NCBI GenBank assembly: GCA_947069175.1
Contig: CAMTDV010000030.1
Span: 95,938,411-96,002,410 of the forward strand
DNA: 64,000 bases
Reading direction: 5' to 3'
DNA from: Scalesia atractyloides
Taxonomy: Eukaryota > Streptophyta > Magnoliopsida > Asterales > Asteraceae
How positions within the stretch are numbered: the first letter of the stretch is position 1; each line of letters opens with the position of its first letter. Positions 35,390-46,522 of the stretch are shown piece after piece. The position numbers were made by a program, and so were the translations under genes. A model generated the notes under the pieces. That model did not search any database and was not told the DNA's origin. It was given only the letters and a program-made list of their open reading frames with translations.

Positions 35390-37301
35390 AGGAAGATGAA
35401 TATATTGGTAGGAAAGATAATGTGGTAGCAAAGATATTGGAAATTGCCGACGTTGAACTTGTACGGAATTTGATTGTCGGAAGGTGTCAAATTGATACGT
35501 GGAATACATGTACGGAACCCCATATTTCCATCAAGATATAATTTCAACCTCAATTACTCGTTTGCCAAGAAAAGTAATTTGTAGTCTAGTACCATTACCA
35601 AGACCATTTTGTTGATTGATGTTATGAAGTAACATTACAGGTACACCAACCTTTAATACCAAACTATGATTTGGCATTCCAGAAATTTTTAGACTATTAA
35701 GAACGTTAGGAGAGTATAGGTCTTGTCGTGTGCGATTGTTAGGCTTCTCTATTTCACACAAACTATCAGCAGTCAAATACTAAACTGAATCCCATGGAAA
35801 CATTTGTAGGAATCTGTCATTAATTTTGTGAACTACCTCGTCTGTGGGCACAAGAATTGCTCTTTCGCAGAAGAACTCTTTGCATTTATAGTGATGAATA
35901 ATTGAAGGATAAACGAAATCAATTAAACTTTGTAGAGGATCTCATGATTCCCAAATGATAAGATCATCGTTAATATCAATAGTTGCATCACCATCGTTGA
36001 TACCACCAATATTTCCTTCACCTAAATCAATTAGCCAGTTTGCAAATGACTCCATCGCTTTAAGTGAAGGAACATATAACAAAACACTTTTCCATATGTT
36101 GTTACAAAAAATATTTGTCAACGACACATTAACATGTGGCACACTCATAAGCTTCTCTTTTTTGTTTATAAACTTTTAAAATATACAATTTTGTAAAGTT
36201 TTGAATATACTACCACGAAATGTTTGTTATTATCTACATTTTAATATGAATTTTATTCAAAACTGAGTTCTGCATGATGATGTAAAAGTTAGCAAAGCTT
36301 AAATGTACAAGTCGTTAGAAATAATGTTTAAACAACTATTTTTCCTTTCTCTTTTACACTTACACTTTTAGTTTTTATGAGCATGTTTTTTTCTTCTTAT
36401 TTGTTGGTAGTAGACTGAACATTGTGGCGGGTTTGTCATAAGTAACGGGTGGATCCATGTAAATATTTCTTTTATATAAAATTTCAAGAACATTATTTTT
36501 TTTGCGATTTTACATGTCGCAACGAGTTATGGTATAATAATAATTATAAGTGTCGGCACCCTTTAGTGTTTTAAAGTTCGTTTCTTACGAGATGTTAAGC
36601 CTATAATACAATTCTTTAACGCAAACACTGCTGCGAGTAACATTACAACTAATCTTTAATGTTATAGGTGTTTTACTTTTCATATGTGCACTCAACATTT
36701 AATTTTGATTATTAAAGTACATAACATTATTGATAGAATTATTATTCAATTTTACACATGAAAAACTAAATAAAAATATTATTGATAAATTATTCAATTT
36801 ACACATGAAAAACTAAATAAAACCTGAAAAAAAATCCATTTTGGAGCCCAAATTACGACTATCGTGTTTGACAAGTAGTTTACATATGTGTTGGCGAGTG
36901 AGACTATTATTGTGACCAAATTTTAAGCTATTTTGATTATTTGTGTATCATTTTGGCAAGATGGATAGAAATGTTACAACTTATAAAAGTCAAATACAAA
37001 TATATATTTATTCGTATCAAAGATATCAATTTTAACTTACATACGACCAACATGTTTAAAATAATGTAACATGCACACGTTATGTGTAACCTGTTTATCT
37101 AAATCGGTCAAACGAAGTGGGGTTGCCATTTCTTAAATAAGTTTAATTAAACGTGTAAACGAGTCAAAACGTTAGCTATGTAATTATGTTGTATAATAAA
37201 CTTGAAAGTAATCGTTAAAACGAGTGACGGTTTAATCTTATAACTTATATTTTAAAATTATAACTTTCAATTGTCCATGTTCTGACTCATTTATTTACAA
37301 T
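35390..37301 (-). mobile_element. Helitron copy 1 (left part)
   Basis: On the minus strand this contains a degenerate RepHel helicase C-terminal region (35420-36150) followed upstream by noncoding body (36180-37301). The body is matched piece by piece by 54790-55380 and 57240-57850. Homology to copy 2 resumes at 54029-54164 after the nested retrotransposons. The lower-coordinate end lacks the Helitron terminus, apparently deleted at about 35385. Confidence 0.75.
35420..36150 (-). pseudogene. Helitron Pif1-like helicase, decayed C-terminal part
   Basis: In translation order the region shows FANWLIDLGEG, an EFF.ERAILVPTDEVVHKIND block, LNSLKISGMPNHSLVLKVG, PVMLLHNINQQNGLGNGTR and IPRINLTPSDNQIPYKF. 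These are consecutive conserved blocks of the Pif1-type helicase domain of plant Helitron RepHel proteins. In-frame stops occur at about 35945 and 35780, and the frame changes near 35540. The Walker A part and the Rep nuclease are absent, and the final SRV motif block is missing although present in the sister copy at 54382-54510. It is a pseudogene. Confidence 0.88.
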
Positions 37302-37347
37302 GTGGGCGTGAAAATGTGGCGTGGAAGCCTCTTCACGTCGGGCACAC

Positions 37348-39025
37348 TGTCACACCCCAACCGATGGCAGAAACATCAAGGTTAGTGGCACTAGGCAACC
37401 AGATTGATTTCACGAGATGTTTCATAACAATCAATTAACATATCACAACCTGCTTAATATCCCATGCTATTAAACGTAACATTTAAACAATTATTACAAA
37501 ACGGAGATTTCTCATAAAATTCAACCGGGTTCAATTTCCCCTAAATTTCATACATAAGTTCCAAATCTGAAATACATCAACAAACTAACTAAACAAAACT
37601 AAACTACGCTAAGCATGCAACATCCAAGCATCCATAGCTAAAATCTTCAACCTGTTACATACGTTAAAATACAAGTCAATACAGTTAAGTAAAGGTGAGC
37701 ATACGAGTTTGAATAATACTAGCATGGTCGATAAAGCGTTTGCGAAACAATCTAATTACATATCATGATACACCAAAACACTTAACATAACATAGGCTCA
37801 TTTCTCATGCTAACTACCGTGAGAAGGCTTGCACGTCCATCCTAACTAGACCCCGTCGGGTGTAAGCCACACTATAGTACCATACTAGCTAAGGAAGCAA
37901 GTTAACGAAAATAAGTCCTAGTCACATGTTTCTAGTTTCACGTATTGAGCATACACAATCAGACTATTCGTGTGTGATAAACAGTTTGATTTGTGATGTG
38001 ATTTTTAATATAGGAACGTATGTAACACCCAAAAAGTGCGTTAAAGCGAAAATGGGTCAAGTATACTCACTATGGGTGCGTTTAGGTAAGAGTTCGGGAT
38101 CTGAGGAGAGTCGAGAAGAGCGCCGGATCAGCCTGCATACGCGAACGGAAGTGCATCAGTCTCCGAAAAGCTGAAACGGTTAAGTCTTGGTTGGGCAGTA
38201 GCTAAGTTCGAGCGAACTTGAGTGGAATTGGTGAGTTGTGAGTCAAGTTCGATCGAACTTGATGAGTTTCCTTAGGAAACTTGTCAAGTTCGGGCGAACT
38301 TGTAAGAAACCTTACTGGGATGACAAGTTCGGGCGAACTTGCATAGTTTCTTAGGAAACTAGACAAGTTTGAGCGAACTTGTGAGATATTTGGTGAAAAA
38401 GTGCCCAAGTTCGGTCGAACTTGACCCATTTGGGTGCAAGTTAGATCGAATTTGACATGTGGAGCTGGTGATTCTAGAGCGAACTTTATGTTTTCGGGTC
38501 CAAAATCTTGCGTTTTCGCGTCGTTTGCTGAGGAAAATCGAGTGTTCATCCCTCCAACCTGTGCTACTGAGCAAACTTAGGTCGGAGAGTTCTTTAAGAG
38601 TTGTTTTAGCCGTTTTACAAAAGCGTGGGCTAATCCGGGCGAACTCGGGGTTCGTTCGGATTAGTCCGGCTTGTGTAAACCAACATAAACGTCCTTGTGC
38701 TTCCAGATCTGGGATCTTGAATGATAGATGCTTCGTTTCATACCAGAAAATGAACACAACATCATCAAAAGTCCGTATCTTGTGTAGAAATCAATGGTTT
38801 TCAAAGGTTTTTCTCAGATCTATCACTTACAAGCCGAGATCTTGCAGATCTCGTGTTTGGGAAGTCTCTACTAACACCAAACGAACTCGTATTGTGTAGA
38901 TCTAAGCTTAAAACATAAGTTTTAGAAGAAAAAGATGAAGATTTTCGTAAAAGAATGAGTTTTGATGAAAACGAAGGCAATGCCTTGTGCCAAAATCGTT
39001 GTAAACCTTTGTAGATCGTTGATAA
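37348..39025 (-). repeat. 3' LTR of the outer gypsy element, truncated
   Basis: Homologous to 51346-53020 from its TGTCACACCCC end. Homology stops in GATCGTTGATAA at about 39025, so the last roughly 740 bp of the LTR are missing. It contains one array of CAAGTTCGNNCGAACTTG palindromes, partly decayed (38203-38455). Confidence 0.92.
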
Positions 39026-39192
39026 ACATTTGTGTGCTCGAGTACATGACAAAAGCATCAACTTCCTTGACAAAAGCACTTGTGTGCTCGAGTACATGAC
39101 AAAAGCATTAACTTTTGCAAGCAACGGGAACATCGCTTTTGCAAGCATTTGTGTGCTCAAGTACATGACAAAAGCATCAACTTCCTTGAGGG
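39026..39192. repeat. Filler repeats at the deletion junction
   Basis: Three imperfect copies of a 45-70 bp unit with TTGTGTGCTCGAGTACATGAC, AAAAGCATCAACTTCCTTG and TTTTGCAAGCA words. They lie between the broken LTR and the broken protease region of the outer element and match neither side at length. Confidence 0.85.
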
Positions 39193-40496
39193 AGTTTCAC
39201 AATAAACATGGAGTTGATCACCATTTGAGAGTGGGAAACGAATCATTTTATCAAAGCATACAACTTCAGCATGATTCTCACGAAGAAAATCCATGCCTAC
39301 TATGATATCGAAGCTACCTAATTGCATAGGTATGAGATTGATCGAGAAGACATGATTGTTGAGATCGAGATTACAACCACGTAAGACGGAATTAACGGTA
39401 ACGGTTCTTCCGGTGGCGACTTCCACATCGAAAGTCTTTGGGAGTTTAGCGCGCTTACATTTTAAAACCTTTTCGAATTCTAACGATACAAAACAATTAT
39501 CGGCACCAGTATCAAATAAAAATGAAGCATAAATACCATTAACGAGAAACATACCATTGACAACATTGTTTTCATTCTGGGCCTGGTGGTTATTGAGATT
39601 GGAGGCTCTGCCATGCGCAGCTTGTGGTTGCTGCTGCTGTGGCGGCTGAGGCTGCGGTGCTGGCTGCTCTTGCTTGACAGGACGATTCGGACAGACATTG
39701 GCGAAATGATTCGGATCACCACACACATAGCACACACGTGCTTTTGGAGCTTGCTGCTGATTGGCTTGAGGAGGAGCGGGTAAAGCTGGAGCTGCTGGAG
39801 CCTGAGGAGCTGGCTGACGAGTACCACTACGGCAGCTGACTGTAAAGTGGCCGTAGATGTTGCAGTTCGTGCAAAAACGGCAGTTGCCTCCAACGGCATG
39901 ATGTTAAGTGCACTTAGGGCACCGAGGGTGCGGTCCGGTATACGCACGCTTAGCTGGAGGTGCATTCGGAGCGGCTAACTGAAGCGGCTGAGGGTTTGCT
40001 GGAGCGGCGAGAGCATAGTTCTTACTCGGGTTTCCTCTCTTGCGTCCCTGACGCTTTCCCTTCGGTCACTTGGTGGTTCGGTAGCAGCAGTTGGTTCGAC
40101 GGTAGCTTGATTGGCAACTTTCGCATGATTCTTGAAATACCCATCTTGGACTCGCTGTTCATTGATCTCAGCGGCGAGCATGAAGGTTTCCTTGATGGTT
40201 GTAGTACGAGCAACTTTCACAAAATTTGCAACACATTCAGGCAAACCACGGATGTACTTGTTGATAGCTTTCTCGGTCGTATCAACCTGGCTGGGACAGA
40301 TGATGCTCAAAATCTTAAACCGAACAGTGAATCCAGCATTGTCGGGACCATCCTGTTTGATTCCCCAAAACTCATTCTCGAGCTTTTGCATTTCGTGCGG
40401 AGAACAAAACTCCTTCAACATCACTTCCTTGAGTTCCTCCCAAGATAGACTGTAGGCTTCATCATTACCACGCCTATTCCTTTTGGCGGTCCACCA
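39193..40496 (-). pseudogene. Outer gypsy gag (3' part) and protease start
   Basis: On the minus strand, from 40496: a Gag core (WEELKEVMLKEFCSP, KYIRGLPECV, AAEINEQR), then two CCHC knuckles (CTNCNIYGHFTVSC and CYVCGDPNHFANVC), then an aspartic protease with active-site DTG (LFDTGADNCFVS) and IIVGMDFLRENHAE. The reading frame changes near 40020 and 39740, and a TAA interrupts the frame at 39905. The protease ends abruptly at 39193. The 5' third of gag is at 49915-50265, on the other side of the inner element. Confidence 0.9.
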
Positions 40497-41572
40497 TGTC
40501 ACACCCCGACCCGCAGCGGAAAAGGTGACCGGGCATGATTGGGTTATCTTCAAAGCTCATGACATTTATTAGACATTTCATATTCATTAAATACAATTTA
40601 ATAGGAAATTTACAACTATAATTACATCATGACCTAACATCAATCTAAGCTTCTTTGTTTTCTTCTAAGGCATTTCCTATGTTTTCCTTGCTTCAACCTG
40701 TTCACCTGTATCATGTGTAAAAAGGTTTTTGGATCAACAAAAAGTTGGCGAGTGAATCCTATGGAAAACATTTGAACAAGTTTATTTAATTGATTATGAA
40801 ATGAGTGCACAACCACACATGAGTAAAAATAGATGTAAACTTACTCAACAATCATTAGATATTAAATAAAGCACACATGAACAATAATGGAACGTTTAAA
40901 GGCACGCGTTGCTCAACTCGTCCCTCACGAGGAACTGATGGGCCTAATGAATGAATTGCATAAACATGATAATATGAAAGACATAACTACAACCAATATA
41001 AACTAAATGATACACACATGAACAATAATGAATTGGTTTTGAGGCACGCGTTGCTCACTCGTCTCCCACGAGGAGCTGATGGGCTTAATGAATGAATTTC
41101 ATACAAGTTGACAAAATGAAATACATAATCACAACAATATAAACAATCTAAGTTTAGATCACGATATGGTATGGCACAAGTTTAAATAAACGAGTTAATT
41201 ATTTTGTGACACATAACACACCCCAAAACGTGTAATTAAAAAGGGGGAGTTGTAAGATTCACTCACAGTGGGTGCGTTCGGTTGATGATGTTGAATGCAC
41301 GCGAAGTGGTTTTAACCACGAGTGAAATTAACCTAGATAAATAGCATTATGGTTCGGTAAGTAAACGGATTTTATTAATCCATTTTAGTAGGATTGTTGG
41401 GTGTATTTTTGTGAGTTCAAGGCTATTTTCTAACCTTAAAAATGTTATTTCTAAGTATTTTTAATTGATTTTTAATTAAAATAAATAAATAAAAATAATA
41501 AAAAATTTGACTTTTTTGACCGTTGACCATTGACCGTTGACTGTTGACTTTGCGGTTCGAATGCGAGTATAT

Positions 41573-42175
41573 GTGCGCTGAGTGAGGCTCGAACCCGAGA
41601 CCTCCCGTTCGCGTGCACGCAGCTCTACCAACTGAGCTACGTGTCTAACCCGAAATATTTCTGTTTTTAATTATATTTATACATTAATTAGATAAATCAG
41701 AAAAATCCTTTATTTCTTAAAAACGATTTTAATCCGTGACTCGGTGCGCACCACAGGTCTCGAACCCGGGACCTGTGGCTTATGCTAACACACAGTCCAC
41801 CGCTGGACTGTGTGTCCAACTTGTTAACTAAACTGATTTTTATTATTCTTAAATACAAACTAAGCATTTTCATTTATGCCGTATTTAAAAAGTTTGAATA
41901 ATTGTCCGGGTCGATGTAGTAGACCGGACTCGAACTCGTGTCCTGTGATTAAACATACACACAGTCCACCACTGGACTGTGTGTCTAACTTGGTTATTAT
42001 TCCGATTATTAATAAACTTAACATATACCACGGTGACCCGGTTCGGTTAACAAAACAACAAAAAAAATACATTTTTATTAAGGCAGCATGCGTGGGACAA
42101 GTTTCGAACTCGAGACGTTTACGTGTTTATTGTGCACATAGTCCACCGCTGGACTGTGTGTCTAACCCGAGTTAT
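41573..42175 (-). repeat. Four tRNA-like modules in sense within the 3' LTR
   Basis: Read on the minus strand, each module has a tRNA-gene-like head and a TTCGA box 40-55 bases later. The four lie at 41577-41650 (GTAGCTCAGTTGGTAGAGC, a perfect D-arm, and CGGGTTCGAGCC), 41733-41822 (hairpin CACACAGTCC/GGACTGTGTG and CCGGGTTCGAGACC), 41905-41994 (the same hairpin and GAGTTCGAGTCC) and 42088-42172 (the hairpin with one mismatch and GAGTTCGAAAC). Acceptor stems do not pair, so they are not intact tRNA genes. The modules are spaced by about 155-185 bp. Confidence 0.75.
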
Positions 42176-42862
42176 AACTTGATTTTAATTATACTTATAT
42201 GTTACCGAACTTCGTCTTCTTCGTCCATTTTTAACCAGAATCGGAAATCCGACTGGTTCAATGTTTTAATCGGTTTCTTTAGCGTTCTTTAGTTAATTAC
42301 AAGTGAGATATAAATAAAAAGAAAGAAAAATAGGCGTAAAGTATACCGACTGGACTCCTCTGTTTTTCCGGCAGAACTCCGGCGACTGCAACAGGTTCCG
42401 GCGTCGTGTGTCTTGCAACAACGAGTCTCCAGAAAGCTTGAAAAGGATGTGGGTGACTTCGGTATAAACTCAGGGAGTTTAGTAAGGCTCAGAAATGGAG
42501 GGTTCGGTTTTCCGGCGATGAGCAGAAAATTTCCGGCGAGTGAGTTTTCGCCGAGAAAGGGTGCGGTTTTGAGCGAAAAAGTTTGCAGAGGTTCGAGGGG
42601 GTATTTATAAGGCAAGTCGTCAATGAATTTGGTCCGATTTCCGACTTGATTCGTCGGTTAGAAAATCTCCGGCGGTTATAACTTGTGTCGCGAGTTCAGG
42701 CGTCGGTTATAACCAATGATGAGTTAAAGTTTACGTTATAACTGAAGGAATCGTTAAATTATTGGCGAGATCGCCGGGATTTCCGACGACTGCATTTGGG
42801 CGCCGGTTTTGAATTCGGAAAGTCATGTTATGAATTAAATGATTCTAACATTTAACAAGAAA

Positions 42863-42945
42863 CATCAGTGGCGCAGTGGTTTAAGTGTTGAATGTTAAGT
42901 CTGTGTTGACCTGGTTACTGACCCGGGTTCGAAACCCGGCAGAAA
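42863..42945 (+). repeat. Fifth tRNA-like module, antisense, in the 3' LTR
   Basis: ATCAGTGGCGCAGTGGTTTA (A-box-like, within 42864-42885) and GGGTTCGAAACCC (B-box-like, 42925-42937) lie on the plus strand, opposite to gag. The head resembles that of plant initiator-Met tRNA as I remember it. A TTTATTTTTATTTTC run follows at 42950 and could act as a Pol III terminator. Confidence 0.65.
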
Positions 42946-43130
42946 CAATTTATTTTTATTTTCTTATTTTTAACAGTTTTTCAAAAACTAATTATATATT
43001 CCCATATAATAATTAATTATGTATCGTTTAAAATAATTTTGGGCATTAAATTCGCAACGAAATTTTTAACTGATTGTTTGGTTAATAAACGGAGCGGGTT
43101 TGGTAAAATCCGTTTTTGACGGATGTTACA

Positions 43131-43764
43131 GTATCCCCTGCTTTTTAGAAATTTCGTCCCGAAATTTAAATAGTGATATATTTGACTAAAAGAATGATGG
43201 TGTTTAGTTTGACAGTTACATGCTTAGAAAAAGTAAGGGTTTAAGTTTTTGTTTGAGGCGGTAACGTTCCTTGTAAGGGTTAAGTACCCTAATACAGGAA
43301 TCGCTTTTTGTTGCCTACTGTAAAAGTATTGATAAGCAGAATTGATTCGCTAACTATGATATCATGCATAAGAGTTTGGATATGTTTGGAAGGGTATGGT
43401 TATATCCTAAGGCAAAACTTCTAATACTACAACCTACATGGAACATAAATAAACACAACAGTTAATATTTGAACATAAATAAACACAACAGCTAATATCA
43501 GTAAGTTATGATTGTTTCTATGACTATAGAACATAAATAAACACAACAGCTAACATTTGAATCCACTTTCTGATAGCATATATGTTTGAATGGTGGCAGT
43601 TCCTCTCTTGTTTGTTATGATGGAGAGGTTAGTTTATATAGAAATGGATCACAATCCAATTTCTTTAAATAGCAAGATGATATAAATGTAACACAAATTT
43701 CAACCAAGGCAATACTAAATCCTACATGGAACTTCTCATAACCGCCTGATAATGCCTCTGATCC
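43131..43764. other. Polypurine tract side and short repeats of the gag-only element
   Basis: Begins with the purine tract (minus strand) next to the 3' LTR, preceded in sense by CGGGACGAAATTTCT, a word commonly seen before the tract in gypsy elements. GAACATAAATAAACACAACAG occurs three times at 43440-43560. No coding frame. Confidence 0.6.
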
Positions 43765-45085
43765 TTTGGCAAGAATACTTATATATAGGAAGTACCAGCG
43801 GCGTATCCACCATATTCTTGCCAAATTTTCATTGGTTTTATCCACAAGTTATGATTAGTTACCAAGAAACTACTAAATCCTACATAGAACTTCTCATAAC
43901 CGTCTGACAATGCCTCTGATCCTTTGACAAGAATACTTATGTATAGGAAGTACCAACGGCGTATCCACCATATTCTTGTCAAATTTTCATTGGTTTTATC
44001 AGTGAATTATGATTAGTCCTATATGACTCTACAACCAATACAACAAACACAAAATACTGAAATGAAAAATGTCTGTGCGATCAAGGCTCGATCAAACGGA
44101 GCCGATCGTATTGCATGTACTGAAAATGAAATTGTCTGTGCGATCAAGGCTCAATCAAGCGGAGCCGATCGTATTGCATGTACTGAAAATAATAAACTTA
44201 ATCTAAACAACAATCACACAAACAGCCTATACATGGAACCTCTCATAACCGCCTGATAATGGCTCCGATCATTTGACAAGAATACTTATATATAGGAAGT
44301 ACCAGCGGCGTATCCACCATATTCTTGTCAAATTTTCATTGACTTTATCTGCAAGTTATGATTAGTTCTATGTGACTCTACTACAAACACAACAACCACA
44401 AAATACTGATAATGAAAATGTCTGTGCGATCAAGGCTCAATCAAACGGAGCCGATCGTATTGCATGTACTGAAAATGAAAATGTCTGTGCGATCAAGGCT
44501 CAATCAAACGGAGCCGATCGTATTGCATGTACTGAAAATGAATAACTTAATCTAAACAACAATCACACAAACAGCCTATGCATGGAACCTCTCATAACCG
44601 CCTGATAATGCCTCCGATCATTTGACAAGAATACTTATATATAGGAAGTACCAGCGGCGTATCCACCATATTCTTGTCAAATTCTCATTGACTTTATCCG
44701 CAAGTTATGATTAGTTCTATGCGACTCTACAACAAACGCAACAACCACAAGATACTGATAATGAAAATGTCTGTGCGATCAAGGCTCAATCAAACGGAGC
44801 CGATCGTATTGCATGTACTGAAAATGAAAAATGTGGGCACGCCAGGTTCAACCTCATAATGAAATGGGGAACATGCTCAACGCTCATAAAATGGGGAGCG
44901 ACGGCCTATGAAATTGCATGTACTGAAATAATAAACAATAATTACTCAAACAGTCTACACATAGAACCTCTCATAACCGCCAGATAATGCTTCTGATCCT
45001 TTGACAAGAATACTTATATATAGGAAGTACCAGCGGCGTATCCACCGTATTCTCGTCAAAGTTTCATTGGCTTTATCCTTAAGTT
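43765..45085 (-). repeat. Internal tandem repeats downstream of gag
   Basis: A block with AAGAATACTTATATATAGG, AAGTACCAGCGGCGTATCC and ACCATATTCTTG recurs five times (about 43770, 43928, 44277, 44637 and 45006). Between these, a 63-bp unit with GTCTGTGCGATCAAGGCTC and GGAGCCGATCGTATTGCATG recurs at least five times (44068-44840). The two units alternate with a period of about 360 bp. They fill the place where pol would be. Confidence 0.9.
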
Positions 45086-45120
45086 ATGTTTGGTTCTATG
45101 TGATAAAGTAAAACATAAAA

Positions 45121-46522
45121 CTAAACGATAGGAGTTGAATCTGGATTTTCGGTGAAGGGGACTAGTTGGGTATCTTCGTTTGGGCCATCATTATCTTCGA
45201 CAGGATTGGCGTTGATGTTGAAGACTCTTCCTCTTGCTGGTGGCCTAGCGGTTGGGTTTTCTTGGTTTACTTGGTTAACTGGGTTTGATTGAGCTTGAGT
45301 GTTGATGACGTTAACCAATTGAGGGCATGTGTTTCTAAAGTGGGTAGGGTCGCCACAATTGAAACAAGCTCGAACATATGGGAACATGGGGTATTGGGGT
45401 TGTTGATAGGTTTGGTTCATGGTTTGAGTAGGGGAAGAGATTTGGTTTTGAAAGGTGCGGCAAACCTTGCTCAAATGACCATAGCGCCCACAAGTTGCAC
45501 ATAGTCGACAAGGTAAGGTAAGGGGATGATGATAAAAACAGTTGTTGCATCGAGGGTGAGGTCCAAGATATGGTTTCTTATTTGGGTAAGTTGAGTTGGG
45601 TGCCACTTGAGTGATTGAGATAGCTTGGATGGGTATGGCGTGTGAAATTGGTTGATTCCGTTGGATAGCAGCGAAAAGTTGCCCGTCTCTTTTTCTCTTA
45701 GAATTGGGTTGAGAAGGGGATTCGGTTTGGGTGTAGTCGGAGGTTTCAGTCGATGCTTTATCCTTCTTCTTCTCCTCCTTGAAGTCTTTGTTTCGGATTC
45801 GGTTCTCGGTGAGCGCTGTTGCTAGCTCCATTGCTGCTTCCAAAGTTGCAGGCGAGGTACTTATTACAGAGTCTTGAATCTTTGACGGAAGACCACGAAT
45901 GTAGTGCTCGATCAAACGGTAGAGGGGAGTGAACATGTTGGGAACCATTTGATGTAACTCGAGGAATCTTTTGTTGTACGTGGTGTGGTCGCCTTCCTTT
46001 TGCTTCAACAAATAAAACTTATCTTCTAATTTCTTGATTTCGCTCCTTGGGCAAAATCGTCTGGTCATGATTTCCTTCAATTCGTTCCAAGTTAAGGTCA
46101 TAACGTCTTCAACACCTCGTTTGGCCTTTTCTGTATTCCACCAAGTAAGTGCTATTCCATATAAACGACCAGTAGCATAACGCACTTTGCGATCATCGGG
46201 GCAATCGCAATTTAGAAAAGGTGTTCTCCATCTCTTCAAACCAATGGAGGAGAGCGGTGATGCCTTCAGTCCCTTCGTATTTCGGAGGGTCGCATGATTT
46301 GAAATGCTTGTAGGTGCATTTAGTGGTATTTGGGGGAGGGTTGATAACGTTTTGATTTTCTTGATTGGCATGATTAGCGGTAAGTGCTTGTTGTACTTGG
46401 ATTACAATGTTGGGTATTACGGCAGCTATTTGTTGAGCGATTAGGGCAGCCATGCGCTCGCGGGCTTTTCCTGCTCTCATCTTCCTACGGGCGAGGTTAG
46501 AAGACATCAACAAGGAATACAT
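45121..46522 (-). pseudogene. Gag of the gag-only element, one frameshift
   Basis: The start MSSNLARRKMRAGKAR at 46522 leads into the Gag core: CDPPKYEGTEGITALLHWF, then after a shift of frame at about 46200-46215 CPDDRKVRYATGRLYGIALTWW, RRFCPRSEIKKLEDKF and HYIRGLPSKIQD. Two CCHC zinc knuckles follow (CATCGRYGHLSKVC and CFNCGDPTHFRNTC). The protein stops at 45121 just after the second knuckle and a short acidic tail, before any DTG protease. Gag packages element RNA in virus-like particles. Apart from the single frameshift the gene is well preserved. The shift may be a mutation in this copy. Confidence 0.88.

Larger units (their letters stand above)
40497..43130 (-). repeat. 3' LTR of the gag-only element
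   Basis: Runs from TGTCACACCCCGACC to GACGGATGTTACA on the plus strand. It carries a duplicated AGGCACGCGTTGCTC...GAGGA block (40900 and 41043) and five tRNA-like modules listed separately. Peptide frames inside are not genes. Confidence 0.95.

Noticed and set aside
38202..38899. Open frames of 115-146 codons
   Set aside because: Inside the truncated LTR of the outer gypsy element. The repeated VRSNL-like peptides come from the DNA palindrome array.
41577..41650. Functional nuclear tRNA gene
   Set aside because: The D-arm and TTCGA box are good but acceptor arms do not pair and no proper anticodon arm forms, so it is called tRNA-like only.
41860..42615. Open frames of 65-138 codons, repeated at 48640-49394
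   Set aside because: The same frames in both LTRs overlap the tRNA-like modules. They are copied because the LTR is copied, not because they are genes.
44023..44256. 77-codon frame with repeated CAIKAxSxGADRIACTEN peptide
   Set aside because: Antisense to gag and created by the 63-bp DNA repeat. The repeats do not keep a common frame across the block.
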